From the NCBI RefSeq assembly GCF_008831285.2, contig NC_045146.1, positions 20,971,289-21,035,288 of the forward strand: a DNA stretch of 64,000 bases, given 5' to 3'. This document shows positions 11,755-23,339 of the stretch, one piece after another (positions within the stretch are counted from its first letter, which is position 1; every line of letters begins with the position of its first letter). The notes under the pieces were generated by a model that made no database searches, had not been told where the DNA came from, and was given only the letters and a program-made list of their open reading frames with translations. Origin of the DNA: Nymphaea colorata (Eukaryota; Streptophyta; Magnoliopsida; Nymphaeales; Nymphaeaceae). The position numbers and the translations under genes are program-made.

Positions 11755-12300
11755 ATGAGGAAACTGCTCCCAAACCTCGACAGAGAAGATGGACTTGACA
11801 CAGTCCTTGAGGTTCCCGTTCCAGAGGAGATATTCAACCCAATGGACGGGTCCACGAAATCAAATTCATGGAGCAACGTCAAGACGTGGATGAAATGTTC
11901 ACAAGTCTCTGCGGTTAAACCGGCAGCATCTCTTCCTGGTGCTGGTGGTGGCGGCAACTCTGAGCTCCCACTTCTCCTCAATGTTGTTGGTGCGCCGTTG
12001 ATCCCGCTGCCGGTTCAGAACGAGCAACCTCCCAATGAGTCTATAAAAAATCATCCCATCGTAAGAATTTCATCAGTTGTCTTGCTTTCTGAATAAGGTT
12101 GAATATTCACAATGTTGCTGTCCGCGGTTTATGCCAGTGATTGTGGTTTAGTCTTCTGCATGAATGTCGATTATAAAAACTGGGCAGGTCTTTTTGTGTG
12201 ACTGCAGTTTGCAGCTTCTGATTTTTTCTTGTGTTTATTTTTCGCTACGGATCTGAGGCATAATTTTACTCAAACGTTTGGACGACAGAGCCTTCATTTG

Positions 12301-12344
<44 letters not shown>

Positions 12345-13755
12345 TAAACAAGAATCCTCCAAATTGTTTAATTACTAACAGCCTTCAAATGCGAAGTGCT
12401 TAGAATGAGACTGATTCCCTATCAGAAGCCAGTATTTGGTTGATTTGGGCGTTAAGGCGGAAGGGTAGAGAGCTGGGAGATGCCTGGAAGGCTATGGTGG
12501 GAGGACAAACGGACACAGAAATTTGGAACTGCTGACATCTTAAGTTGGCAAAAATTCCTATTGGAATCAGAATAAACTTGTCGCTTTTTAGGAATTATGT
12601 AGTTCTATTGAGGGATAAATTGTTTGATAATCACTTGTAAGCCGCAGTCTTCCTTGCCTAGTGGCACCAATATTCCTAGCTTCACGGTGACATTTTCTTT
12701 GTTAGATTTCTGCCCTGTTTTGCGAACTGCTTTATTTCTCCGTTTTTTGCTACTGATCTATTTTTCGTGGGATACTTGCAGGAATCATCAACTGCCAAGT
12801 ACATTGTTCAACAGTATCTAGCTGCCACTGGTGGTTTACAGGCAATGAACTCTGTGTCCAGTATGTATGCGATCGGCAAGGTGAGGATGACAGCTTCAGA
12901 ATTCCATCCAGGAGACCAGTCGATCAAAGCGAGAAGCGCCGGTGAGGTTGGAGCATTTGTCCTCTGGGCCAAGAACCCGGACCTTTGGTTCTTGGAGCTC
13001 GTGTTCTTTGGTTACAAGATGAGTGCTGGAAGTGATGGGAAGGTAGCGTGGAGGCAGACACCGTGGCACCAGTCCCATGCACTAAGAGGACCTCCGAGAC
13101 CTCTCCGCCGCTTGCTACAGGTAATATGACCACGGACTATGTTTTCTCGCGATGGTCAGAGCAAAAACACGCACTATGGATGCTCACATCACATGTAAAA
13201 TATACAGCTTTTTGCTAGCAAACTCATGTAAGATGTTGGCCTGTGTAACTTGTTCTGCAGGGTCTTGATCCAAGAACCACGGCCAGCCTATTCTCCAACG
13301 CGGTCTGCATAGGAGAGAAGTCAATCAACAACGAGGGCTGCTTTATTTTAAAGTTGGAAGCAGGAGCCCAGACACTAAAGGCTCGGAGCAGCAGCAGCTT
13401 CGACATAATCCACCACACAATGTGGGGTTATTTCAGCCAAAGAACAGGTCTCCTCCTCCAATTCGAGGACACCCATTTGCTCAGAATGAAAGGGAAGGGG
13501 AAAGGGAATGACAGTGTGTTCTGGGAAACAAGCATGGAGTCCTTGATAGAGGACTATAGATTTGTTGATGGGGTGAACATTGCACACAGTGGTCATACCG
13601 TGGTCACCCTTTTTAGGTATGGGCACTCTTCCACAGGACACAAAACGAGGATGGAGGAGAGTTGGACAATTGAGGAAGTGGACTTCAACGTATGGGGGTT
13701 GTCTACAGAAAGCTTCCTTCCTCCGGCTGACCTCAAGAAAGAGGATGGAGAGTAG
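11755..13755 (+). CDS. DUF620 family protein (three exons)
   Basis: Exons are 11755-12060, 12782-13120 and 13261-13755, all joined in phase 0 at GT-AG sites (ATC|GTAAGA...TTGCAG|GAA; CAG|GTAATA...CTGCAG|GGT). They give 379 residues. Conserved family blocks are present in order: MRKLLPNLDREDGLDTVLEV at the N-terminus, LPLLLNVVGAPLIPL, STAKYIVQQYLAATGGLQAM, KVRMTASEFHPGDQS, GTPRPLRRLLQGLDPR-like (here GPPRPLRRLLQ then GLDPRTT), FDIIHHTMWGYFSQRTGLL and EEVDFNVWGLSTESFLPPA. The closest remembered relatives are Arabidopsis At1g27690-type proteins. The biochemical function of DUF620 is not established. The frame stays open upstream to an ATG at 11662, giving 31 extra residues that are also open in the copy at 62846. 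I prefer 11755 because family members usually begin at MRKL. Intron 1 holds a (TA)n tract (12311-12342), and a (CT)n tract follows the gene (13863-13899). No lesion was seen. Confidence 0.93.
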
Positions 13756-13859
13756 GAGGTGAGCAGCAGGAACTTGCGGCACTTCTCTGTGCTACAGCCA
13801 CCGTAAAATTCAATGTTCTATAGCTCTTGATTATAATATAACCAAGTGCACAGTTTTGA

Positions 13860-13902
<43 letters not shown>

Positions 13903-14571
13903 CCTCCCTCTTTTGCTGAAAAACCAGGCAGGTGAGACCTACCATCCCTGCAACCCATGGCTATTTTAAAGAGGAGATCGCTCTCTGTGTTTCTCTACGT
14001 TAAAACAAAATTTTCGATGACACTCCCTTAGATTTTAATTCGATCGTCTCCTTTCCATTACTAAGCTGGAAATTAGATTTTAATTCCATTGGACGCCTTC
14101 TTTCAGTTCTGTAATTGCTAACAAGGTGAACAGAGTTTCTGCTGGCGATTTTCTTATGGGCGTAAAATGGTTCAAGCTATAAAATAGTTTAGGCAATCAT
14201 AAGATAATTGCCCTTTAATTTTTAGTGCTATTATGAAAACTTTCGAGGGAACTGATTTACGCTCCGAAGGTCGTCCGCGAGGACCAAGTAGTGAGCACTA
14301 AGCAGAGGGCGTTTTCCGCAAACGGGTACACGTGGAACCAAATGAATTTGTGTGGAGTTTTCTTGTGCTTCAAAACCAAATCAACTCTTTGGTGGAGTTA
14401 CATTCGTTCCTCCCATGCTAAGAAAAAAAAAGTTTTGTTCTTTGTGTTCCAAATAACAAAAAAAATCAAACGCTGATGTATAGTTTCAAGTGTATAGGAT
14501 GTCTCCAAAGAGACAAACGAACGCCTGCTAAAAATGAAATTAAGAAGAAACGCCTTATGAAAAGGTGAACA

Positions 14572-15298
14572 TGTTAAGCGAACATAAACAGTTGTGGCCG
14601 ACCGACTATGTCTGACCAAGCCAAGCCAATTGTATGTGATGCTGCTTGGTCAGTTTGCGCATTGCTCGGGAAGCATGTGGAATACACTAAGTCAAACAAA
14701 GAACAATACACTTGAAATGTGCAGTGCTATGGCGCAACGACAATGTGTATAAGTGCATCATGGTCTCAGTCAATTTAGAAGTACAAATCCATTATTGGGG
14801 AATCGGAAGGGTTCCCTACATGTTGCGTTTGGATGCGCACGGAGGTGCGCATGGGTTAAGGGCAATTCCTTCGGTGGACGCATATCCTGTATTCATAACC
14901 GCGTAGAGTCACGCGAGGGCGATTAAGTGAATGCTCGTCGTTGAATAGGGCAATGGTCGGCCGCCTTGCTTACTGACATATAATTGGCATCTAGCTTTGG
15001 TTGGAGAGTTCTTCCAAAAGAAAGTCTGCCCCACCCAGATTTTGTATGGAAGTAGATAGACACTTAAAGGAATGACGATGTTCTGATAGGGCCTCACAAC
15101 TATGGGTTGCCGATGGCCTACATGTGAGATAATCTTGCGTGATGGTGTGCCGAGTGTGTAACACTTTTCGTCTAGTCCATAGTCCTAAAAGTTCGATAAA
15201 GCTTTCGCTAACTTAAGAATGAGTCAGGCTGGCCAAAAGCTTGAATAACGTTCAGCACCGTGCATATCAAATAGGTTTGAAAAAGTCAGCCCGTGACA
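14572..15298 (+). repeat. 5' LTR of the non-coding element
   Basis: Starts TGTTAAGC and ends CGTGACA. It shares long blocks with 15909-16620, for example CATTGCTCGGGAAGCATGTG and TTTGGATGCGCACGGAGGTG. The primer binding site follows at 15302-15313. Confidence 0.8.
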
Positions 15299-15908
15299 AA
15301 GTGGTATTAGAGCAGAACAATATCTCGGAAAGAACTTGAAAGATGAGAACCTTGCAAAGATACAATCAACAAGTTGTTCTGAAAAACATTGGCTTGTTGT
15401 TAGTGCCCCATAATTTGAGCATGCTCATCGGACATTGGTTCAAGTGACCGCGTTGGTGTTGGCCAGATGGAGATTGCACATTCCGAGGATAGTATTTGGT
15501 TGTCAGGAGCAGAAAGGCCAGGATAGCCGCTCACTGAGGTAGATAGGGTGAGAGGCTCGACGTGAAAAAGGATTGTCCAGGATGGTATATGCTCTTAAGT
15601 GTTGACATGACTAAAGGAAAAGAGCATATAGAGCACAAATTGGCAACACATCTTGAAAATTTAAGACTTAATGATTGTCGAATATGTTCCGAATTATACT
15701 AAAGAGAAGTGCAAACAATGACAGAAAAATGAGAAGAATCAAAGATGGACTAGAGGCAAAACACTCGATAAGGCAGATAGCCGCAACGTGGCAGGTGCGT
15801 CAATTAGACGAATGTTGGCATAATTGAAGGAAATGAAGGGAATGACTGCACAATTTCTCTCGTCCGGAGCAAGTCACTGAGGACAGCGACGATTTTGTGG
15901 TGGGAGAA

Positions 15909-16620
15909 TGTTGCATACCGAATATGTTTGGCCCGACCAAGCCAGGAGTATGGGATGCTACTTGGTCAGTTTGGGCATTGCTCGGGAAGCATGTGGGACC
16001 CAATCGGATGCTAAGTCAAGAAGAAAGCAATATACTTGGAATGTGTAGCACGGTGGTGCAGTGACAAAGCGTATAAGTGCATCATGATCATCAGGCCGTT
16101 TAAAAGTGCAAGTCCGTCGTTGAGGAATCGAAAGAGTTCCCCATGTATAACATTTGGATGCGCACGGAGGTGCGTGTGGGTTAGGGGCAATTCTCTCTGT
16201 GGATGCATATGCTCTATCCACAACCGCGTAGAGTCACGCAGAGGCGAGTAAGTGAATGCTCGTCATCAAATAGGGAGATGGTTGACCGCCTTGCTTAATG
16301 ACGTATAGTCTGCAACTAGCTTTGGCTGGGGATTTCCTTTAAAGGGAAGTTTACCTCCAGCCAAATTTCGTGTAGAAGTAGATAGACATTTGAAAGAATG
16401 ACGATGTTTTGAAAAGGCCTCATGGCCACGGCTTGCTGATGGTCTACATGTAGGATAATCCTAGGTGATGGTGTACAGAGTGCGTAGCACTCCTCATCTA
16501 GTCTATAGTTTTAAAAGATTGATGAAAGCTTCTGCTAACTTAAGAATCAGTTTGGCCAAAATCTTGAGAAACCTTCGACTATGAGTGGACTAAATTGACT
16601 TGAAAAAGTTAGCCATGACA
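15909..16620 (+). repeat. 3' LTR of the non-coding element
   Basis: Starts TGTTGCAT directly after a polypurine tract (15898-15908) and ends CATGACA. It is homologous throughout to 14572-15298, with substitutions and small indels. Confidence 0.8.
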
Positions 16621-17106
16621 CATGTAATGGCCGACGTTAATTGGAAAGGTCCACAACACGGCAAAACACAATTATTTGGAAATGAAAGGCAAATCTTTCG
16701 TTTGGATCAATTGTCCCACTTTCACACACCACCGTCGTTCATATTCTGATAGCATTTTCAAATTTAAAATTAAGACAGAGTTACAATTTCAGCTGTGATA
16801 CCTTGTGAAGCATTTTGTATTTTTATATATTGGCACATTTTATACAGTTTAACAGGCTCGTCAACGTGGAGTTTTCTCAATTTTTTCGTTCCTTTTCCAT
16901 CTCAGATGGCTATATTACCAAAAGCCATAACAAGGAGCCAGAGCCAATCTATTCTTAGACCAAAAACAAATAGAGAGAAACAAAAAAAAAGGAGATAGAT
17001 GATCCTCTGACATAAAAAAAGGTGATATATGATCCTCTGACATACATATACACAGAGGGAGGGAAGGAACAAAAATTCAAACAGGGGAAGGAAAATGGCT
17101 TCAAAA

Positions 17107-17352
17107 TCATGGATGGTCGGCGCAGGCCAGCCTCGACGCAATGGCGGAGTGGTACATCGCGTCGTGCCAGCTATCCATCGCCCGGAACTTCCTCCTTAAC
17201 AGCCTCGCTTTCTCTGCCGTGAGCCTTGACCTGTTCGACCTCCCTTCCCCGTCGTCTCCTCTATCAGGCGTCGGATTCTTCGAATCTGCCCTGCCGCTCC
17301 GACCTATCCCGAAGACCGGCGACCACCAGGAACGCTTCGCATCGGGGTCCAT
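17107..17352 (-). CDS. Small conserved plant protein with TAEKARLLRRKF / MYHSAIASRLA motif
   Basis: Codes for 81 residues beginning MDPDAKRSWWSP. The basic C-terminal block LTAEKARLLRRKFRAMDSWH followed by MYHSAIASRLA resembles the conserved end of uncharacterised plant proteins that I associate with Arabidopsis At1g22230/At1g78110-like genes. I recall the family resemblance but not a function. The frame is open much further upstream (to 17568), and an alternative start MSMRPAVA lies eight residues earlier. The short start is chosen because the RSWWSP block usually lies near the N-terminus. The region is a GC-rich island (17100-17760) in AT-rich surroundings, which favours a real gene. Larger overlapping frames on both strands of the island are composition artefacts. 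No signal peptide or membrane segment is present. Confidence 0.65.
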   Translation of the reverse strand: MDPDAKRSWWSPVFGIGRSGRADSKNPTPDRGDDGEGRSNRSRLTAEKARLLRRKFRAMDSWHDAMYHSAIASRLACADHP

Positions 17353-17359
17353 GGCCACC

Positions 17360-18450
17360 GCGGGGCGCATGCTCATCATCGTCGGCCCATCCCCTGGCCT
17401 CGCCTTGGCGACAACTGGCTGCCGCTTTGCGGCGGCCGGTTGGAACTGAACGAGGGGAGGGAAGCGAGAAGAAGTGGGAAGAGTGGAAGACAGGATGGAG
17501 ACCATGGGGTTGCCTGCTGCAGTGGGAAGGTGGGGAAGTCCGGGGCGAGGGACTCCTGAATATAACAAGGCGGTGGGTGCGAATGTGTGGGTCGGAGAGG
17601 GCAGAGCATATTCGGTCTCCGCGGAAGGTTCGGTGGAGGGAGGGAGGGCGTCGCGACGGACCTCCGCTCCTTTGTCTCCTTCTCCGTCGAGAGTGGCGTG
17701 GCGGAGAGGAAAGGGGGCGTGGCGACATCCCGACGGGTCGTGAAACTCGGACCACCGTTCTCAACGTGGGACCGCTTGCAAAATGTAGCCTTCCAAATTT
17801 ACGGCCACGTTTATCGACCGGATATGCATCGGAGCTTTGTACAACGCCACGTTGTACGTTCCATCCAGAACTCTCTCTGCGGATATGCCTTTTGGCATCC
17901 CGAAGGTTTGACTGACGTGAGGATTGGAGGTGCCGACTGCCTGCATGAGCGGGAGCGATGCTTCCCACCACGGCAGCATGGCCGTTGAGGCTTACCTTTT
18001 AAAACAATGAACCCCTCTGACGTGGACCATGCTGACCCCAATATGGTTGGATCCAAGTCAGACCCGACCCACCCACATTGCCTTTGCCTTTCACCGACTC
18101 TCCACGTCATTGTTAGGCGATATGAGACATCCGCTTCCCTGAACAGAGTGCGGTCAAAGAGGGCCCACGAAGCATTGCCTAAGGTCGGGTAAACATTGTC
18201 CTTTCAAGGCAAACAGGGTAGGCGGTGCATGAATCCGAATCTAGCATTATTGTATCTGGCTTTGCGGATCCTGTTTTGGATCTGATGAACTATTTGTTTT
18301 GGGCTTCACAAAATCTGGGTGCTTACTATCTAGAGTTGAGCTCATGGATCGGAGATTCATAGCAGATATCCAAAGTGGTGGAATCCAGAAAGGCGCATGC
18401 TCACCCAAGTTTCAACCAATGTAAAGAACAAAAACAAAAATTGACGCCTT
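17360..18450. other. GC-rich upstream region of the 17107-17352 gene, then unremarkable DNA
   Basis: Several long overlapping open frames on both strands (for example 17264-17971 minus, 17226-17915 plus) have arginine/serine/proline-rich, non-homologous translations. I read this as the promoter and 5' leader of the minus-strand gene rather than separate genes. Nothing is recognised from ~18000 to 18450. Confidence 0.4.
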
Positions 18451-18451
18451 T

Positions 18452-18855
18452 AGGGATGTCAATGGATTAGATTTGAATCAATACAGACTTAATTATATTC
18501 ATTTTTTTTTTTCCAGATACTCATGTGTTTCGGACTCGGATACAAATAAAGAAAAATCATATCTGCATGCATCTGAATCTGAAATTGATTTTTAAATTCA
18601 CATATGAATCTGAATCAGATTTTAAATCGAAACTTGGCAATTTTCAAAGTGGGAAAGCTTTGGATTTAAAATATTTATTTAAAACTAAATCTGACCCAAA
18701 TTTATATTTGATTGGATATTTATGCATATACAAATCTGTACCTGATTGGACACCATTTCTCAAATCTGAATCAGATATTAAATTTTTTCTATATCCAATT
18801 TCTTCAAAACAATTCTATTAGATCTCCAATCCAAATAGAATACATTGACATCCCT
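18452..18855. repeat. MITE-like element with 13-bp terminal inverted repeats
   Basis: AGGGATGTCAATG at the left end and its exact reverse complement CATTGACATCCCT at the right end delimit 404 bp of AT-rich sequence with repeated AATCTGAATC words. Homologous sequence occurs at 3757-4135, and an isolated terminus (GGGATGTCAATGG) at ~47935. No coding capacity. No target duplication was obvious. Confidence 0.7.
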
Positions 18856-18859
18856 CGAC

Positions 18860-19780
18860 ACCTTATCCATTTGTTTACAGACTCGATCTATTCCACTGCC
18901 AAGTATCAGATTGTGGCGTCATAAAGAAGCTGAGAGCTTAGGCATATCTTTACCAGCATACGCCCAGGGAAAATGCATTCTGGCTTTTGAATTCACTGTC
19001 GTTTTGGAATTCTTGACCATGCTTCAAATTGAAGGCCCGAAGTTTGTGGCTTTGTGCCAGTCAGGTGATGAGAAAGCTCATTACTATTATAGCTTCGATT
19101 TTGTGAAGTTTCATAATAAAGGTCGGGAGAAAACTTTGAAGCTCTCGTTCTTCTACGATTAAGATGATATTATACGCATTTGTTATTTGAGAAATTTTAC
19201 ATCTAGCTGGCTTATTTTGGGAATTCTCCCCGGTAATGTTCGACTAAGGGAATTCAATTACTTAAGTTCTAAGTTCGTGAATTATATGTTGCTTCTGATT
19301 ATGAAGAACCTGCAGAAAAGGGTCTCTCCCTCACCACAAACTTTACAAATAATTTAAGCCTAAAGCCTTGCACCGAGAATGAATTAATGAAAAGGAGAAG
19401 CCAAGAAAAGTTAAAGAACACGACCACTCAGCAAAGGCAGCGGATGTTGATTACACTCTTTCCTTTCACTAACGTCTACTTTGGTATCCCCTAAATTCTA
19501 CAACCCTTTCCTCTCCTTGACCAGATGCATCATAAAAGGTTGCCAAAGAGTCCTCAATTATTATATAAAACAACCTTCTATTCGCATACTAATAAGTTAA
19601 CACCACATCGTTGTCCTGTTCTCTGCCTTTTTAGGTCTCTCCTTTTTCTTCCTTCCTCCTGCTGCTCAATTCAAAGGACAAAAACTTTCTGCATCACTCG
19701 CTCTCTTTTTTCTGCGCTGCTTTTCCTCGGCATCCCACCACCGCCCTCCCCTGCTTTTCAAGCCCCACTTAAATCCTTGA
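18860..19780. other. Intergenic and promoter region of the first NHL gene
   Basis: A plus frame ending at 19162 has no recognisable similarity. TATATAAAAC at 19562-19571 is a candidate TATA box ~220 bp before the ATG at 19785, which would imply a T/C-rich leader of ~190 bases (19620-19780). Confidence 0.4.
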
Positions 19781-19784
19781 ATCA

Positions 19785-20483
19785 ATGGCGGAGGGAGGAG
19801 AGTCGAAGGCAGATGAGAAAGCACCACAGAAAGAGAAGGAGTCTGACTCCTCCTCCTCCACTACCACGACCACCAAGGGCAAGATGGCAGACAAGGACGA
19901 GCGACCGCTGCACCTCCTCGGCCAACTCGTCTGCGCCTTCCTGATGGTGCTCCTCCTCCTGTTGGGAATCACCGCCCTCGTCGTCTGGCTCGTCTACCGC
20001 CCCCACCGCCCCGGCTTCAACGTTCAAGCGGCGGCCGTCTACGCGCTCAACACCAGCGGCCAGACCACCATTACCACCAGCATGCAGTTCACCGTCGCGG
20101 TCCGCAACCCCAACAAGCGGTCCGACGCGGAGTACCGCGACCTTAGCGCCTTCGTCACCTACCGGAACCAGGTCATCACGGTACCCACGCCGCTGCCGGA
20201 TCTGCACCAGGCGCGCAAGAGTACAGTCATCATGTCGCCCGTGCTCGGCGGCGATTACGTGCCAATCTCCCCGGAGGTGGCGAGCGGTTTGGCGATGGCG
20301 GAGGCCTACGGGCTTGCTTCTATGAGGTGGGTCTTGCAGGGGAAGCTGAGATGGAAGTCCGGCGTGTTCAAGGGTCGGTTCAATGGGCTGTATGTCAAGT
20401 GCGATGTGGTGGTTGGCTTGAAGTCTGGAATGAACGGTCCGGTGCCTCTTCTTGGCTCGCCTGATTGCAATGTGGAGGCATAA
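19785..20483 (+). CDS. NDR1/HIN1-like (LEA_2 domain) membrane protein
   Basis: Single-exon gene for 232 residues. The N-terminus is charged and Ser/Thr-rich (1-40), then one transmembrane segment (about 43-70, LLGQLVCAFLMVLLLLLGIT). The family post-membrane motif YRPHRPGFNV follows, then an extracytosolic LEA_2 domain with the conserved VAVRNPNKR motif. Family members are plasma-membrane proteins, several of them induced by pathogens or hormones (NDR1, HIN1/NHL10). The substrate or partner of this one is unknown. The start is the first ATG after an in-frame stop-containing leader. Codon use is strongly GC-biased compared with the surroundings. The gene looks intact. A second, diverged member lies at 27566-28198. 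Confidence 0.9.
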   Translation: MAEGGESKADEKAPQKEKESDSSSSTTTTTKGKMADKDERPLHLLGQLVCAFLMVLLLLLGITALVVWLVYRPHRPGFNVQAAAVYALNTSGQTTITTSMQFTVAVRNPNKRSDAEYRDLSAFVTYRNQVITVPTPLPDLHQARKSTVIMSPVLGGDYVPISPEVASGLAMAEAYGLASMRWVLQGKLRWKSGVFKGRFNGLYVKCDVVVGLKSGMNGPVPLLGSPDCNVEA

Positions 20484-22350
20484 ATTAAAGCAATAGAGAG
20501 GCTTCTCTTTCGTATACTAGTTCGTGCTTGGTGAAGGAAAATGAGAAGGAATGGTGCGTTGATCTGTCGAAGATGGTGAAACACTGAACTAAATACTGTT
20601 AAGATAAAAAGTATGAGGGTTCTGGGTTTGTTATGTATGTTTTGTTTCGCAAGTAGCTTGTACTTGAAGAAAATGTCTGCTGCCGATAGCAAATTTGAAG
20701 GCGTTTTGAAATGGTAGCTGTCTAAATTTTATTGTATGAGGTGTCGAGCCTCTGTAAACTTGCATCCGTTGCTTCTTCTTCTTCTGCGAGAGAGAGATAA
20801 ACCCTTCATTTTTGGATCTAAACACACTAAAACTGCAAGGGTAAAAGAAGAATAAACTGAAGGTAGATCTGAATGCGTTTTGTTGCTTTGTGGCCACGTG
20901 TATAGTGGAGCTCAAAAAAGGACGTTATCTGTCATGGAAGATTTCATGTCAGGAAAGAATATAAAGAAGCTAACGCAACACTTTAAACTCGCCGTGTATG
21001 GGAACTTGAAGTACAGAAAGGGGGGCGAATACTATATCGCATGCGGTGATGCTTCTCTCTATAAATTTTTTAGCTTCCAGGTAAATTCGGAGCCCAAAAG
21101 GAGTGAGAATAAGTAGTCAAAAGTATGGAGTAAAAAGTGTGGATAAGAGGCTGGAGTAATGAAAGAAAAGCTTTGTGCTGATGGAAGGGTCTAGTAGTGG
21201 CCAACAAGGTCACATGCAAATCTGGCGATGGAATCAGAACAACTGTTATTGAGCGTCGGCATCAGTAGATTGTGGGCTTTCTGGAATGTGCCGAATTTGG
21301 ATTCATGAGGTAGGAAACATGGACATTTATTGAATCTAGAAAAGTTGATGCGAACAATTATTGGCCACCCATCTCTCTCTCCTTCTAACTGACAGATCTT
21401 TTATGGCATTTTTATTCGTTTGGTTTGGGAAGGCTTTGATCCGTACCAGATCTATATCGGACATTGGTCGGTTTGGTTTGGTAATATTTTCTTACAAAGT
21501 TGTTCAGCTTGTAAGTCCAAGATTCTTATTGTTATCCTACTAATAAAACTTGGGGACTACTTAATTAAGTAGATATTGAGCATAGCTAGTCGAGTTGGTG
21601 GACCAATACAAGTCTAATAACCACATCAATTTTTATAAACTATTCCTCTAAATTATAAACAGTGAATGTGTGATACTCTAATTGATGGGTGTCCTACTCA
21701 TTGAAGTGCATCTTGGTGCAAAACTATTCTTTTATTTATGAAGCATCCTTTTGTTCTTTTTTAGCAACAAACATTTGAGAATTTATACTAAAACTTCTAA
21801 CTTGTCCATATATGCTTTGTTGAAACCACCTAATTTGTTTTTACTAGTTGGGTTCCTATGAAAGAATTCAGTTCTGAATATGGCAGAATTTTGTTGGGGC
21901 TTTCATATACTGTGGCGCTAATTTCTTTTCGGGATACCTAGCATAAAATATTTTTACCATGTATAGCATTAAAATTTTCTTAATACTTGCACCTTTGGGC
22001 GTAGGCTCAAAACATTTTGCGGATACCTACACCACGGGCTTGGCTTTGATGATAACTTGCCCATATATACTTTGTTGACAACACCAAAAGCTACGTGCAG
22101 AACAAAATTTGTTTAAGAAAATTGGCTCAAAACATATAGAGGCAAAAACTAAAATATAAGTATGCCTGCTTTCTGGGTTGCCATCAAGGCAAAGTCTTTC
22201 TAACCTGTTTATTATGAAAGAGTTCCTCCATTTTAAAAAAATGAATATTAAAGTTTTAGGAATAAAACAAGGAGGATGACCTTAATTTTCTTATGATAAT
22301 TGGTACCCATGTTTCCATAAAAACAAAACTTCTTAACCAACCTTTTCTTT
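20484..22350. other. 3' flank of the NHL gene and intergenic sequence
   Basis: No ORF with recognisable similarity. The minus frames at 20306-20915 and plus frames at 20880-21116 read as non-coding. Mostly AT-rich DNA. Confidence 0.4.
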
Positions 22351-22355
22351 CTTTC

Positions 22356-22534
22356 TAAAGCACATGTTTGGTAATAGTAACAAGTTGTTGTTACTGTGTC
22401 TCATAAATTTGTCTCAAAATTTTTGAGACAGATTCATAGGACACTATATTATCATAGTTTACGAATCAATCATGATCTTTAGATTAGATTGACAGCACAT
22501 GAACAACTTGTTATTGTTGCCAAACATGCTTTAA
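22356..22534. repeat. MITE-like element, ~180 bp
   Basis: The ends AAAGCACATGTTTGGTAATA and, reversed, AAAGCATGTTTGGCAACAAT match over ~28 bp (continuing TAACAAGTTGTT). The interior repeats TCTCAAA/TTTGAGAC words. Diverged relatives appear at ~25571-25705 (GTTTGATAACAGTAACAAATT...) and ~4768-4870 (GTTTGGTAATAACTGTAACG). No coding capacity. Confidence 0.7.
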
Positions 22535-22675
22535 AGGCAAAATGTCAGTTTTCTTGTGAAAATTGAGACTTTCATTCGTGTAAAACATTTTTGCTTCTTA
22601 GTATATATTTTATTCACCCGGAAGTCATTCTATTGGGTGGGTGCTTGGTAGAAGCCCCCTAAAGATCTTTTAACT

Positions 22676-22867
22676 GTGGGAATTCTAACGGAAGCGGCGA
22701 AAATTGAGTATGGACAAAGAAAGCAGCAGGAAAAATGGACAATGAATGTGCTGGAGGAAAAAGACCAGCTTGGCATCTTCGTGCATGAGATCTTCAGGAA
22801 CTTGACTGTAAAAGATCTGATCGAAGAGTCCAAAATATGGAGATTCCATAAATTAACAAGCAAACAG
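22676..22867 (+). other. Candidate orphan exon, product unknown
   Basis: An open stretch coding a charged, helix-prone peptide (…YGQRKQQEKWTMNVLEEK, VHEIFRNLTVKDLIEESK) ends at a good donor site, CAG|GTACGG. I do not recognise the sequence and found no partner exons. It could be a captured exon or chance. Confidence 0.2.
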
Positions 22868-23106
22868 GTACGGACTGGGCCAACATTCCTCACAATGTGA
22901 GCCCCCTATGGTTGCAATCTGATCCTTATTCTTTCTAGGGTCCATCCCCAAAACACTGCTCCGAAAACTGTAACGTAGTAAATCGTTCATGTCCCTGCTG
23001 ATTCCAGCTCTGGTTCAGAGTTCAAGATATGTCGGGCCATCAAGAGAGAAGGGTGCGCCCCCACCCTCTTCTCTTCGTTAAAACGTGGAATCGCGTTTCC
23101 CCAATG

Positions 23107-23331
23107 TCGTTTCTCTGGTCATGAGAGACGCCGAATTGCAGAATCAGACGCTTGCCCGATGATGGTTGCTCGGAGCGGAGATTGTGTAACCCAAATCTCT
23201 TTCCATGCAATTTCGTTTCTCTGGTCATGAGAGACGCCGAACTGCAGAATCAGACATTCAGACGTTTCTAAAATTTAGCCCGACGATGGTTGTTTGGAGC
23301 GGAGATTTGTGTAACCAAAATCTCTTTCCAT
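23107..23331. repeat. Tandem duplication, ~106/119 bp
   Basis: Two copies start at TCGTTTCTCTGGTCATGAGA (23107 and 23213) and run to CTCTTTCCATG. The second carries a ~13-bp extra segment. No ORF is preserved across both copies. Confidence 0.85.
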
Positions 23332-23339
23332 GGTCCTTG

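Larger units (their letters stand above)
14572..16620 (+). mobile_element. Non-coding LTR retrotransposon (LARD/TRIM-like)
   Basis: Two ~0.7-kb direct repeats flank a ~610-bp interior. The left repeat ends in TGACA and is followed after three bases by TGGTATTAGAGC, one mismatch from the tRNA-Met primer binding site TGGTATCAGAGC. The right repeat is preceded by a purine-rich GTGGTGGGAGAA tract, and both repeats start with TGTT. These are the hallmarks of an LTR element on the plus strand. The interior (15299-15908) has no gag or pol frame, so the element would depend on proteins in trans. The LTRs differ at many sites, so the insertion is not recent. No clear target duplication was found. Confidence 0.82.

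Noticed and set aside
17226-17988. Long frames of 229 and 235 codons on both strands
   Set aside because: They overlap each other in a GC-rich island, are low in sequence complexity and lack any recognisable motif. The conserved motif lies in a different minus frame.
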